Source: DAOUJW01 sp965218945 (lineage in GTDB: Bacteria; Chloroflexota; Dehalococcoidia; Lucifugimonadales; UBA2985). From it: a stretch of DNA of 64,000 bases. The position numbers and the translations under genes were made by a program. A model generated the notes under the pieces. It searched no databases and was not told where the DNA came from. It was given only the letters and a program-made list of their open reading frames with translations. The stretch spans positions 2,790,001-2,854,000 of the forward strand of contig OZ244718.1 of the NCBI GenBank assembly GCA_965218945.1. The letters run 5' to 3'. Shown one piece after another: positions 39,166-47,964 of this stretch; the stretch's first letter is position 1; every line of letters begins with the position of its first letter.

Positions 39166-40383
39166 ATGAGTTCCTCTTCTTCGCAGAAAGTGCTTTGTGT
39201 TCTCTACCCCGACCCGGTGACTGGGTTTCCTCCCAACTACGCCCGCGAGGGTATACCCGGCCTCACTCACTACCCGGACGGTCAGACTCTACCCTCGCCT
39301 GCTTCCATAGACTTCAATCCGGGCCACCTTCTGGGATCCGTTTCCGGCGGACTTGGGCTGGGGAGCTTTCTGGCTGAACGGGGGCATCGGTTCGTCGTAA
39401 CGTCGGACAAGGATGGGCCGGACTCCGTTTTCGAAAGAGAGTTGACGGACGCCGATGTAATCATCTCTCAACCCTTCTGGCCCGGTTACCTCACCGCCGA
39501 GCGTATTGAGAAGGCCTCCAACCTCAAAATAGCCATAACGGCCGGCATTGGTTCGGACCACGTTGACCTCCAGGCGGCCATCGACAGGAACATCACCGTG
39601 TGTGAAGTGACGTGGTGCAACAGCATAAGCGTCGCAGAGCATGCGGTTATGCAGATACTGGCGCTTGTCAGGGACTTCATCCCTCAGTACGGTTGGGTGG
39701 TCAGGAGCGGTTGGAATATCGCCGACGCCGTTTCCAGGTCGTACGACATCGAGGGAATGGACGTGGGTGTTGTGGCCGCCGGCAGGATCGGCCTGGCCGT
39801 CCTGAAACGGATGAAGCCTTTCGACGTCAACCTCCACTACACCGACAGACACCGGCTCACCCCCGACGTGGAGCAGGAGCTGGGACTGACATTCCACGAG
39901 ACCGTCGAGTCGCTGGTCAGCGCGTGTGACGTGGTCAGCATCCACTGTCCTCTCCACCCGGAGACCGAGAATATGTTTAACGATGCTCTGATCAGCAAGA
40001 TGAAGCGCGGGTCGTACATCGTAAACACCGCCAGAGGCAAGATCTGCGACCGGGACGCCATCGTAAGGGCGCTGGAGAGCGGACAGCTGGCAGGCTATGC
40101 GGGCGACGTCTGGTTCCCTCAGCCGGCTCCCAACGACCATCCCTGGAGGTCGATGCCCAACCACGCCATGACACCCCACACCTCGGGCACCTCCCTTTCA
40201 GCCCAGGCCCGCTACGCAGCGGGAGTCCGAGAGATTCTGGAGTGCTGGATGGATGGACGGCCTATCCGGGAGGAGTACCTGATAGTGCAGGGAGGCGCCC
40301 TTGCCGGCGCCGGAGCCCACTCCTACAGCGAGGGGGATGCTACAGGCGGTTCGGAGGAAGCGGCAAGGTTCTCGGCGAGTTAG
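39166..40383 (+). CDS. fdh: NAD-dependent formate dehydrogenase
   Basis: Oxidises formate to CO2 with NAD; metal-free, cytosolic dimer. 405 residues, nearly colinear with the Pseudomonas/methylotroph enzyme: VLCVLYPDPVTGFPPNYAR, DKDGPDSVFERELTDADVIISQPFWP, TAGIGSDHVDL, TWCNSISVAEH, VAAGRIG (NAD fold), LHYTDRHRL with the NAD-selecting Asp, NTARGKICDRDA (catalytic Arg) and MTPHTSGT (catalytic His). TATACT at 39133 and AGGA 7 bases before ATG. The gene for formate-THF ligase lies 7.6 kb away. Confidence 0.96.
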   Translation: MSSSSSQKVLCVLYPDPVTGFPPNYAREGIPGLTHYPDGQTLPSPASIDFNPGHLLGSVSGGLGLGSFLAERGHRFVVTSDKDGPDSVFERELTDADVIISQPFWPGYLTAERIEKASNLKIAITAGIGSDHVDLQAAIDRNITVCEVTWCNSISVAEHAVMQILALVRDFIPQYGWVVRSGWNIADAVSRSYDIEGMDVGVVAAGRIGLAVLKRMKPFDVNLHYTDRHRLTPDVEQELGLTFHETVESLVSACDVVSIHCPLHPETENMFNDALISKMKRGSYIVNTARGKICDRDAIVRALESGQLAGYAGDVWFPQPAPNDHPWRSMPNHAMTPHTSGTSLSAQARYAAGVREILECWMDGRPIREEYLIVQGGALAGAGAHSYSEGDATGGSEEAARFSAS

Positions 40384-40442
40384 GCAATGACCATCGGAGC
40401 TATGATACATTTGTCATCTCATCCATCACAGGAGCGTAGAGG

Positions 40443-41837
40443 ATGAACGTCATCTGGGTTGTCGCTGACACCTTCCGTAGAGACCACATAGGCGCATACG
40501 GCAACCCGACGATTCGGACGCCCAATCTCGATGCGCTGGCGGCAAGGTCGGTCCGGTTCGACAGGCACTACTCCGGCGGATTCCCCACCATGCCCACCAG
40601 AGCAGACCACCAGACGGGTCGCTGGACAATGTCCTTCATGGGTTGGGCGCCCCTGCCTGAGGGCGTGACCACACTGGCGGAGATGCTGGCCGAGCGCGGT
40701 CTGCACACGGCGGCGTCGGTGGACACACCCTACTACCTGCGAGACGGAATGAACTACGACCGGGGGTTTCAGTCCTTCTTCATGAACAGGGGACAGGACA
40801 CCCTGTGGTCCCTGATCCCTCAGCCCGGCTATCACAACGAAGCCCTGGACGTCCGCGCTGCATGGCGATACGAATCGGACCGAAACGCGCCGCGCACCTT
40901 TACGACGGCCATCCGGTGGCTGGAGCAGCACTACAAGGAGGACTTCTTCCTCTACGTCGATACCTGGGATCCCCACGAGCCCTGGGACGCGCCTTCCTAC
41001 TACACGGAGCTCTACTGGCCGGGCTACGACGGCGAGCAGGTGCTGCCGCTGTACGGGAACTGGCACGACGTGCCGGGATACGGCGAAGACAAGATGCGTA
41101 AGGGTCACGCCGCCTACTGCGGTGAGATAACTATGGTCGACACGTGGCTGGGTCACCTGCTGAAGTCCGTCGAGAACATGGGCCTCACTGAAAAGACTGC
41201 GGTTATCTTCACCACGGACCACGGCTTCTATTTCGGGGAGCACGGCGGCCTCTTCGGCAAGATGAGCGGTGACAAGTACCCGGACGGGACCCTCAGGCCC
41301 TACGGAGAGCCGGGATCGATGTGGACGCACTCTCCCCTGTTTGAGGAGCTTGTACACATCCCGCTTCTGATACACGCGCCCGGACTGTCCTCAGGGGTGT
41401 ACCGAGGTCTGAGCTCCGCAATAGACGTCATGCCGACAGTGCTTGACCTGTTGGAGATGGATATTCCCGACTACGTTCAGGGCCAGTCTCTTGCGCCCGG
41501 GATTCGGGACAACTCAGCCCCAGGCAGGGAGTACGTTGTCAGCAGCATTCCCTTCGCGAACCCCGGCGATCCGATTCAGTCCGTGGACAACCTGCTCCGT
41601 CCCCTCGTAGACCATCCCGTCACCACCATCACCTCCGGGGAGTGGAGCCTGCTCTACAGCCCCCAGGAAGGCGCCTCGGAGCTTTACAATCTGACCTCCG
41701 ACCCCAGTCAGCTCCAGAACGTGATAGGGACCCACAAGGACATTGCAGGAGAGTTGCATCAGCTTCTGGTAAAGTTCATGCGCGAGACAAACGTGCCGGA
41801 GCGTCTGATGGGACCTCGGTTGGAGCTGCGGATTTAG
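40443..41837 (+). CDS. Sulfatase-fold hydrolase with Thr at the formylglycine position
   Basis: 464 residues of the alkaline phosphatase/sulfatase superfamily. NVIWVVADTFRRDHIGAYGN starts the metal site, and TTDHGFYFGEHG carries the Asp-His pair. The usual (C/S)xPxR...TGR motif reads FPTMPTRADHQTGR, with Thr49 where sulfatases have Cys or Ser. It therefore cannot form formylglycine and more likely uses Thr as nucleophile, as phosphodiesterase-type members do. No signal peptide. SD GAGG ends just before ATG. Substrate unknown; sulfate ester hydrolysis is doubtful. Confidence 0.85.
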   Translation: MNVIWVVADTFRRDHIGAYGNPTIRTPNLDALAARSVRFDRHYSGGFPTMPTRADHQTGRWTMSFMGWAPLPEGVTTLAEMLAERGLHTAASVDTPYYLRDGMNYDRGFQSFFMNRGQDTLWSLIPQPGYHNEALDVRAAWRYESDRNAPRTFTTAIRWLEQHYKEDFFLYVDTWDPHEPWDAPSYYTELYWPGYDGEQVLPLYGNWHDVPGYGEDKMRKGHAAYCGEITMVDTWLGHLLKSVENMGLTEKTAVIFTTDHGFYFGEHGGLFGKMSGDKYPDGTLRPYGEPGSMWTHSPLFEELVHIPLLIHAPGLSSGVYRGLSSAIDVMPTVLDLLEMDIPDYVQGQSLAPGIRDNSAPGREYVVSSIPFANPGDPIQSVDNLLRPLVDHPVTTITSGEWSLLYSPQEGASELYNLTSDPSQLQNVIGTHKDIAGELHQLLVKFMRETNVPERLMGPRLELRI

Positions 41838-41871
41838 GCGCGTTCAGGCAGACAGGAGCAAGAATAAGCAG

Positions 41872-42579
41872 ATGGTTCTCAAAGATAAGGTAGCGTTGAT
41901 TACCGGCGCCGGTCGCGGCATAGGACGGGCCGTTGCCCTGACCTTTGCCGGGGAGGGCGCGCGGGTCGCCGTCACCGGACGCAACACGGAGCGCCTGGCG
42001 CAGGTTGTCGACGAGATACGCGCCGGTGGAGGAGACGCGGAGGCCTTCGCCCTGGACGTGACCGGCGAGGGCGATGCGGCCCGCGTAACGGAACAGGTCA
42101 TCGAGAAATGGGGCCAGATCGACGTACTCGTCAACAACGCCGGAGTCATCACCTATCACACTCCCGTTTGGGACACTACCGTAGAGCAGTGGGACGAGGT
42201 GATGAACACAAACCTGCGGGGGATGTTCCTGGCCTGCCGAGCGGTCGTACCCCACATGATGCAGAGGGAGAAGGGCGTCATCATCAACATCGGGTCGTCG
42301 TCCGGTCGGGTGCCTGAGGGCGATTACGGAGCGTACGTGACGTCAAAGTATGGTGTCGTCGGCTATACGGCGTCGCTGGCACACTCCCTTCGTCCATATG
42401 GCATACGCGTTAACGGCATCAACCCCGACTGGGTGGACACCGACATGGCCAGAGCCTACGACCCCAACGGAGACCCGGACTGGATAACCGGGGAGGAGAT
42501 AGCGCACGCGGCCCTGTACCTGGCTGCCCACGCACCCAAGCTTATGACCGGACAGTTCATCGACATCTTTGGCGTCTGA
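41872..42579 (+). CDS. Short-chain dehydrogenase/reductase
   Basis: 235 residues, classical SDR: TGAGRGIG (12-19), LVNNAG near 86-91, Ser in NIGSSSG, and YVTSK (Tyr-x3-Lys). ALITGAG with GRNTE after strand 2 suggests NADP preference (Arg). It lies 34 bases after the sulfatase-like gene and 29 before a methyltransferase, so these genes probably form one transcript. Substrate unknown. Confidence 0.92.
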   Translation: MVLKDKVALITGAGRGIGRAVALTFAGEGARVAVTGRNTERLAQVVDEIRAGGGDAEAFALDVTGEGDAARVTEQVIEKWGQIDVLVNNAGVITYHTPVWDTTVEQWDEVMNTNLRGMFLACRAVVPHMMQREKGVIINIGSSSGRVPEGDYGAYVTSKYGVVGYTASLAHSLRPYGIRVNGINPDWVDTDMARAYDPNGDPDWITGEEIAHAALYLAAHAPKLMTGQFIDIFGV

Positions 42580-42608
42580 GTACCATCCAATCAAGTGAGG
42601 TTTTAGCT

Positions 42609-43301
42609 ATGAGTCAAAATCCTGATTTCTCAGAGTCCTTCTACAGAGACCACGCACAGCGATACGCCGAGGTGAGCCACAACTTCATCCAGTCCGTCTA
42701 CACGGAAACCTCCCACCCTGGCCTCAACGGCGATACCGACCTAATGGTACGCCTCCGGGACCTTGTCCCCGCCGGGTCCCGCGGTCTGGACGCCGGCTGC
42801 GGGGCAGGCGCCCGCGACGTCTACTTCTACTGGCAGAACGGATACGACATCCTTGGGCTGGACTCCGTTGAGGAGAACATCCTGGAGGCGCGCAATCTTC
42901 ACCCGGAGGTCGCCGAGAGGGTGTCGGTAGCCGACCTCCGCGAGCCGCTCAGCCATCCGGACGCCTCCTTCGACTTCGTCCTGTGCAACGCGGTCATCCA
43001 GCACATAGACCCGGACATCGCCCTGGGGACTACGCTGCCGGAGTTCACCAGAGTCCTGAAGGCCGGCGGCGTTCTCCAGCTTATGTTCAAAATCGGACAG
43101 GGCATTGCGACGGTCTACGACAAGGACTACGGAGCGGACAGGACATTCCAGCTGTACGGTGTAGACGAGGTTGTCGGTCTGCTAGAAGACCGGGGCCTGA
43201 GCGTAATTCCGGCGGAGGGCGAGAAGCTGGGCGGACTCATGTACTTCAAGGACCCCAAGCCAATGGACCACTGCGTCCTTTTCGCGCGCAAGGCCGGATG
43301 A
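42609..43301 (+). CDS. Class I SAM-dependent methyltransferase
   Basis: 230 residues. Motif I GLDAGCGAGARDVYF (about 58-72), LGLDSVEENI, then PDASFDFVLCNAVIQHI and LKAGGVLQLMFKIG. AAGTGAGG lies upstream of ATG 42609. Small-molecule type. Part of the fdh-downstream run with the SDR and the kinase-like gene. Confidence 0.88.
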   Translation: MSQNPDFSESFYRDHAQRYAEVSHNFIQSVYTETSHPGLNGDTDLMVRLRDLVPAGSRGLDAGCGAGARDVYFYWQNGYDILGLDSVEENILEARNLHPEVAERVSVADLREPLSHPDASFDFVLCNAVIQHIDPDIALGTTLPEFTRVLKAGGVLQLMFKIGQGIATVYDKDYGADRTFQLYGVDEVVGLLEDRGLSVIPAEGEKLGGLMYFKDPKPMDHCVLFARKAG

Positions 43302-43350
43302 AGAAGAGGCGCTTGTCTTTAGTATCCAAATCGGCGTCCCCAGAACAGCC

Positions 43351-44448
43351 ATGACCAACCTGACAGTTCCAAGAGGCCTGCGGGAGATTACCCCCTCCTG
43401 GCTGACCGAAGCTCTTCAGAGCAGCGGGGCGGCGGGCGGCGCGTCCGTGGCCGGGTTCTCTGCTGAGACCATATCCGAGGGCAAGGGTTTTATGAACCAG
43501 CTGTTCCGGCTGAGTCTCAACTACAACTCCGGTCCCCCGGACCTGCCGCGCACCATAATGGTCAAGCTCCCATCCACAGACCCTTTGCTGAGGAGGGTAT
43601 TTGGCAGGCTGGGGCAGAACCTGCGCGAGGTCAGGTTCTACCAGGAGCTGGCGAACAACGGTCAACTGCAATCCCCTCGCAGCTACTACTCCGCAATAGA
43701 TTTGGCGACCGGAGACACCGTTCTGCTGCTGGAGGACATGAGCGACGCAAGACAGGGCGACAGCGTTGCCGGCTGCTCAATGGCTGAGGCCCGGAGCGCC
43801 ATAAGCCAGATGGCCAGATTCCACACCTCCTGGTGGGACAGCCCCCAACTGGACCGCTTGGACTGGATGCCTTTGAAGGACGCCGAGACCGTCTCCTACC
43901 AGTACATATACATGGATGCGTGGAAGTCCCTCATTGAGAAGGCCGGCGACGGGATGCCTCAAGGGTTGCGAACGCTCGGGGACCGCCTGAACCCTGAAGT
44001 ACCGAATATAAAGGCCAAGCTCACGAAGCCTCCCAAGACGATTGTCCACGGAGACTTTCGGTTGGACAACTGCTTCTTCTCCACAGCTGACGACTCTCAG
44101 TTGCCTGTGGTCTTCGATTGGGAGTTCTGCGTACGCGCCCGGGGCGCCTACGATGTCGCCACCTTCGTCAGCGAGGCGTTCCCCACGCAGCAGCGTAGGG
44201 AGGTGGAGATGGGTCTTCTACGCACGTACCACTCCGTCCTGGTGGACAACGGCGTTAGCGGCTACACATTCGAGGAGTGCCTGGATGACTACCGGCTCTC
44301 GATGCTGGAGATCTTTGTTTTCTGGATAATCTCCGGAGGCTTCTGCAACTACGAGGGTGAACGGGCCACTGTGTACCTGCACAACACGTTGGCGCGCTTC
44401 GATGCCGCCATATCGGATCTCGCATCCACAGAGCTGCTTTCCGGTTAA
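43351..44448 (+). CDS. APH/ecdysteroid-kinase-like phosphotransferase
   Basis: 365 residues of protein-kinase-like fold. N-lobe MVKLPSTD holds the ATP-binding Lys, and TVLLLEDM is the hinge. The catalytic loop is IVHGDFRLDNCFF and the Mg site is VVFDWEFCVRARGAYDVA. Length and DWE motif resemble ecdysteroid-kinase/choline-kinase-like relatives of aminoglycoside phosphotransferases. It phosphorylates a small hydroxylated molecule; substrate unknown. It precedes an MFS transporter gene by about 25-90 bases. Confidence 0.86.
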   Translation: MTNLTVPRGLREITPSWLTEALQSSGAAGGASVAGFSAETISEGKGFMNQLFRLSLNYNSGPPDLPRTIMVKLPSTDPLLRRVFGRLGQNLREVRFYQELANNGQLQSPRSYYSAIDLATGDTVLLLEDMSDARQGDSVAGCSMAEARSAISQMARFHTSWWDSPQLDRLDWMPLKDAETVSYQYIYMDAWKSLIEKAGDGMPQGLRTLGDRLNPEVPNIKAKLTKPPKTIVHGDFRLDNCFFSTADDSQLPVVFDWEFCVRARGAYDVATFVSEAFPTQQRREVEMGLLRTYHSVLVDNGVSGYTFEECLDDYRLSMLEIFVFWIISGGFCNYEGERATVYLHNTLARFDAAISDLASTELLSG

Positions 44449-44540
44449 AGCCGCAGCCAGGAAAGGTCGCCATCCAACTTCAACAAGTCAGTCGCTATCG
44501 CTGGGTCATTGCGGGAGCGATACTACCTCTTCAGGTAGCT

Positions 44541-45686
44541 ATGGGCCTTAACCTCTTTGCCCCCGCGCCCATGTTCCCTCTCATCATAGAGGACTACAAC
44601 CTGAGCAGAGGCAGTGTCAGCCTCATGATGGTCACGGCATTCCTGGTGTTCACCATCTTCCTCATACCGGGCGGCATTATATCAACCAAACTGGGCACAA
44701 AGGGGGCCGTCCTGGTGAGCGGGCTGCTGATGACCGCCGGCGTCTTCGCCCCGGTTACGTCCACCCTCCCGGCCATCCTGCCCCTGAGGGTGGCCTTTGC
44801 TATGGGTAACGCCATTCTGCTTCCGGCGAGCGCAGCCATCATCGTGCAGTGGTTCAAGACCAGCGAGCGTCCCATAATGAACGCCGTCAATCTCGCAGCG
44901 CAAGGGATGGGCGTTGCCACCGCCATGTTCCTGAGCGTTCCGCTGGCTGAGGCCCTGGAGTGGCGGACCGTTCTCATGGTGTACGGAGTCTTTGCGTCCC
45001 TGGGCACTGTGATATGGCTCGTCTTCGGGCGCGCCGTCCAGCCCGGCGCAACCTCTGAAAATACCCTGTCCTTGAAGGCGATCTTTGGCGTCATTAAAGA
45101 GCGGAACACCCTGCTGCTGTCACTAGCCTTCGTTGGGCCCTTCGCCATGTTTGTCAGCTACAGCTCATGGCTGCCCACATACTACAACGAAGAGTTCGAC
45201 ATGCCCCTTCAACAAGCGAGCGCCATACTGGCCCTCCTGCCCCTTATGGGGGTTGTGGTGAACGTACTCTCGGGGTTCCTACTGGCACGTCTGGGGCTGC
45301 ACAGACCGCTTCTTATGGTTCCGGGGCTTCTGTTCCCTATTGGCGCCTTTGGAGCCTTCTACTTCAACAGCATTCCGATAATCATCGCCGCCATTCTGGT
45401 GTTGGGCTTCTGCTTCTGGGTATTCCTGCCCACCGCTTTGACCGTAGCAATGGAACTACCCGGGGTGACGATGGAGAAGGTAGCCCTGGTAACCGCTGCG
45501 GCCCTCACAATCGGCAACGCCTCCACAGTGGTCTCGCCATTCCTGGTGGGAATGGTCACGGACATGGTTGGGTCCTACGTGCCAAGTTTGTCCGTGCTGG
45601 CGATACTCCCTATAACTGCGCTCATCGCAGCCGTCAAGCTCCCGGAAACAGGACACAGGGCCAAGGGACGCCTCTCCGTCCGATGA
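44541..45686 (+). CDS. MFS transporter (start probably upstream)
   Basis: 381 residues from the first ATG, with 11 helices visible. In the same frame upstream, 44472-44540 encodes RYRWVIAGAILPLQVAMG-type sequence, clearly the first membrane helix running into MGLNLFAPAPMFP, and AGGAAAGG ends 6 bases before ATC 44472. No ATG, GTG or TTG exists there, so either a rare AUC start or a base error is involved; the full protein would be about 404 residues. Substrate unknown; perhaps linked to the upstream kinase-like gene. Confidence 0.87.
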   Translation: MGLNLFAPAPMFPLIIEDYNLSRGSVSLMMVTAFLVFTIFLIPGGIISTKLGTKGAVLVSGLLMTAGVFAPVTSTLPAILPLRVAFAMGNAILLPASAAIIVQWFKTSERPIMNAVNLAAQGMGVATAMFLSVPLAEALEWRTVLMVYGVFASLGTVIWLVFGRAVQPGATSENTLSLKAIFGVIKERNTLLLSLAFVGPFAMFVSYSSWLPTYYNEEFDMPLQQASAILALLPLMGVVVNVLSGFLLARLGLHRPLLMVPGLLFPIGAFGAFYFNSIPIIIAAILVLGFCFWVFLPTALTVAMELPGVTMEKVALVTAAALTIGNASTVVSPFLVGMVTDMVGSYVPSLSVLAILPITALIAAVKLPETGHRAKGRLSVR

Positions 45687-45796
45687 GGATTTTGTATGGG
45701 ATGCCCACACAAGCCGTTAAAGGACGGAGAGAATCATAGTACACCCTTGCTGAGGTAGAGCTTCGGCTATGCATGGCAAGGGCTTAGAAAGGAGAG

Positions 45797-45825
45797 AAGG
45801 CGGACGCCTTAAAGGGGTCCGCCTT
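45797..45825. terminator. Bidirectional hairpin between convergent genes
   Basis: AAGGCGGAC (45797-45805) pairs with GTCCGCCTT (45817-45825) across an 11-base loop. It sits between the MFS gene (+) and the thioredoxin-like gene (-). The U-rich tract is clearer on the minus-strand side (CTCTCCTTTCT). Likely shared terminator. Confidence 0.55.
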
Positions 45826-45847
45826 GCGCTTGCCCTTGGGTGACGCC

Positions 45848-46435
45848 CTAGATACCCAGTTTACTGGAAAGAAGCTCCCGCAGGTCGAGCACCGTCTGCC
45901 TCTGCCAGTCGGGGAACTTGGCGTTGGTCCGGTCCCTGCGGACCTCTCGGACTTCTGCCTCTTCCTTGCCGGCCATCTCCGTGTCTATGGCCTGGTTTAG
46001 CTCAGCCATCTCCTTGGTGACCGACGCCGGCCGCTCTATAAAGTGGCACAGATACTCCTGGTCGGCGTTGTAGAAGACAAAGACGGGTATCGACCGAAAC
46101 TCGCCCCTGTTGAGGAATTCGTCCGCAATGTCCAGATGCTCATCCCTGGGAAAGACGCGCATGTCCATACCGGACACCTCTGCGATACGTCCAATTACGG
46201 GCATACCACGATATACGTCCGGGCACCAGTCCTCGCCCAGGACCAGCACACGGGAACACCCACTTTCTACAGCCTTCTTGAAGAATGAGGTATCCTCGTC
46301 AGTGACGGCGTCGGATGCCGTCTCATAGTACCGGGCGAACCGGTCCTGGTTGACCTTGATCTGCGCCAGATAGTCCGGGTATGCAAACCCCTGGCTGAAC
46401 CTCTCCGCATTTACCACCGTTGTCTTCTCAGTCAT
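45848..46435 (-). CDS. Thioredoxin-fold family protein
   Basis: 195 residues. VLVLGEDWCPDVYRGMPVIGRIAE has the thioredoxin active-site position with one Cys followed by Asp instead of CxxC, and FRSIPVFVFYN supplies the cis-Pro strand. This is the Thioredoxin_9-like group; a single-Cys site suggests a thiol peroxidase, reductase or non-redox role. The C-terminal helix is charged. It is transcribed just after a glutaredoxin-like gene (53 bases). Confidence 0.8.
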   Translation of the reverse strand: MTEKTTVVNAERFSQGFAYPDYLAQIKVNQDRFARYYETASDAVTDEDTSFFKKAVESGCSRVLVLGEDWCPDVYRGMPVIGRIAEVSGMDMRVFPRDEHLDIADEFLNRGEFRSIPVFVFYNADQEYLCHFIERPASVTKEMAELNQAIDTEMAGKEEAEVREVRRDRTNAKFPDWQRQTVLDLRELLSSKLGI

Positions 46436-46488
46436 AGCTCTCCTTTGCTCGCTTGGAATCTCGATTTTCTTTTGCCAAGGCGGTTTGG

Positions 46489-46719
46489 CTAGCCTATAAA
46501 GCAGCCGATGCCACCCTCAAAGCCCTCTTCTACCCTTCCGTCCGGGTAGCGTATGATGGGCACAACGTCGCCATAGCTCCTCGCCTCATCCATGATCTCC
46601 TGGCTGAGATCGGCGCGGCGCTCCTCGTACTCCACTCCCTCTGCATTCCACTTGTTCGTCAGCTTCACGCACGCGTCACACCCCTGAATCGTGTAGACAA
46701 TGGGAAGAGAAGAAACCAT
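46489..46719 (-). CDS. Glutaredoxin-like small protein
   Basis: About 76 residues from ATG 46719, with GGAGAGG 8 bases upstream (GTG 46728 is an alternative). IVYTIQGCDACVKLTNKWN has the CxxC redox motif, and VVPIIRYPDGRVEEGFEGG has the Pro-containing strand and end of a glutaredoxin fold. Probably transcribed with the thioredoxin-like gene; together they suggest a thiol-redox pair. Confidence 0.78.
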   Translation of the reverse strand: MVSSLPIVYTIQGCDACVKLTNKWNAEGVEYEERRADLSQEIMDEARSYGDVVPIIRYPDGRVEEGFEGGIGCFIG

Positions 46720-47071
46720 ACCACTCACCTCTCCGGAAGAATTGACGCCTCAGTTGACGCCTCCTATGGCCGAATTATACAGCCACTATCCCGTCCTCTG
46801 CAACGCGCGTCCCGTCCAGCGCAGCCAGCCTGTCAAGATCGTCTCGTTTTGGCCTATCTCTTCCCAAAAACATTCAACCCATCCCGCACGGTCAGCAGCG
46901 CTGCGAAGACTATCAGCCCTCTGAGCGCTAGCAGCTCAGACACCGCTCGTGTGAGCGAATCCTTTAACGCACCCGTTGTCGTAGCAGGATGACACCCAGA
47001 CGCGCCTGCTCTCTGCCAATCGCCCGCTGGTCAGGGAGCAGGCGCAATATGGCTCAGTGTGACTGGAGGAC
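46720..47071. other. Intergenic region with a possible eroded reading frame
   Basis: No intact gene. On the minus strand an open frame ending at 46854 encodes SLTRAVSELLALRGLIVFAALLTVRDGLNVFGKR, which looks like a membrane-helix C-terminus but has no credible start. Possibly a remnant of a small membrane protein. Confidence 0.3.
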
Positions 47072-47100
47072 TTGACAGGATAATGCCATGATGCGATGAT
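47072..47100 (+). promoter_or_regulatory. Leaderless-type promoter of vapBC
   Basis: TTGACA (47072-47077), 17 bases, GATGAT (47095-47100; 4 of 6), then 6 bases to ATG 47107. TGACA and TGTCA (47073-47104) form a loose dyad across the box. No Shine-Dalgarno before the start codon. Confidence 0.55.
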
Positions 47101-47106
47101 GTCAGT

Positions 47107-47334
47107 ATGCGCACCACCTTAACCATCGACGACGACGTACTTGCAGTTGCACGAGCGCTGGCGGAGCGGAATGGAAGCAGTCTCGGCAGGGCTTTGTCGG
47201 AGTTGGCGCGACGCGGCTTCAGGAGCGGTGACGCTGCTCGAGACGACAGGGACGGGACCGTCTTTGCCGTTGCTCCTGACGCCGAGCCTATCACCAGCGA
47301 AGATGTATATCGGGCGCTGGGCGAGTGGCCTTGA
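47107..47334 (+). CDS. vapB: VapB-like ribbon-helix-helix antitoxin
   Basis: 75 residues. MRTTLTIDDDVLAVARALAERNGSSLGRALSELARRG is a ribbon-helix-helix DNA-binding dimerisation domain, and the acidic tail ending PITSEDVYRALGEWP should wrap the toxin. Its last codons overlap the toxin start by up to 11 bases. It represses its own operon and neutralises VapC. Confidence 0.88.
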   Translation: MRTTLTIDDDVLAVARALAERNGSSLGRALSELARRGFRSGDAARDDRDGTVFAVAPDAEPITSEDVYRALGEWP

Positions 47335-47765
47335 CCGCCCTGCTAGATATCAACGTCCTCATAGCCCTCGCCTGGCCCAACCATGTGCATCACGCTGCCG
47401 CCAGAGCATGGTTTGAGGAGCATCGACAGGATGGCTGGGCAACCTGTACCCTGACGGAGGCAGGCTTCGTCCGACTCTCCTGCAACCCAGCCGTAGTGCG
47501 TCGCACCGTCACCCCTCTTGATGCAATCTCTGTCTTGAAGAAACTGACAGGGTTAGCGTCCCACTCTTTTTGGCCTCTGAAACGGTCCGTCGTCCAAATG
47601 CCGGATGAGATCGGCGCCCGTATCCAGGGGTATCGTCAGATTACGGACGCTGTACTGCTGGCAGCAGTCATGCAATACAACGGTCAACTAGCTACTCTGG
47701 ATGCGGGGCTGGAAGGGCTGGTCGGGGAGAGCGGGCGCTCCTTTCTGTCCACCATACCGGTGTGA
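47325..47765 (+). CDS. vapC: VapC-like PIN-domain toxin
   Basis: Up to 146 residues from GTG 47325; TTG 47331, overlapping the vapB stop, is an alternative. The PIN acidic set is complete: Asp in ALLDINVLIAL, Glu in LTEAGFVRL, Asp in QITDAVLLAAV and Asp in LATLDAGL. WPNHVHHAAARAWF is typical of the subgroup acting on RNA. Translationally coupled to vapB. Confidence 0.9.
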   Translation: MALTALLDINVLIALAWPNHVHHAAARAWFEEHRQDGWATCTLTEAGFVRLSCNPAVVRRTVTPLDAISVLKKLTGLASHSFWPLKRSVVQMPDEIGARIQGYRQITDAVLLAAVMQYNGQLATLDAGLEGLVGESGRSFLSTIPV

Positions 47766-47964
47766 ATCAGTCAGGGTTGAGAAATCGGAGACACCGAGCG
47801 ACGCTTCAATCGGGGCGACATCGGCAAAGTGCGCAGGTATTCCTGTCTCCCGTGGCTAGAGCACGGAAAGCCGGCGTAGCCACGAATCGGACATGCCCCA
47901 GCCCCCTTCACTCCTCAGGCCCTCGTGCTAAAATGAAGATAGAACGACCAGGAGGATTCACTCA

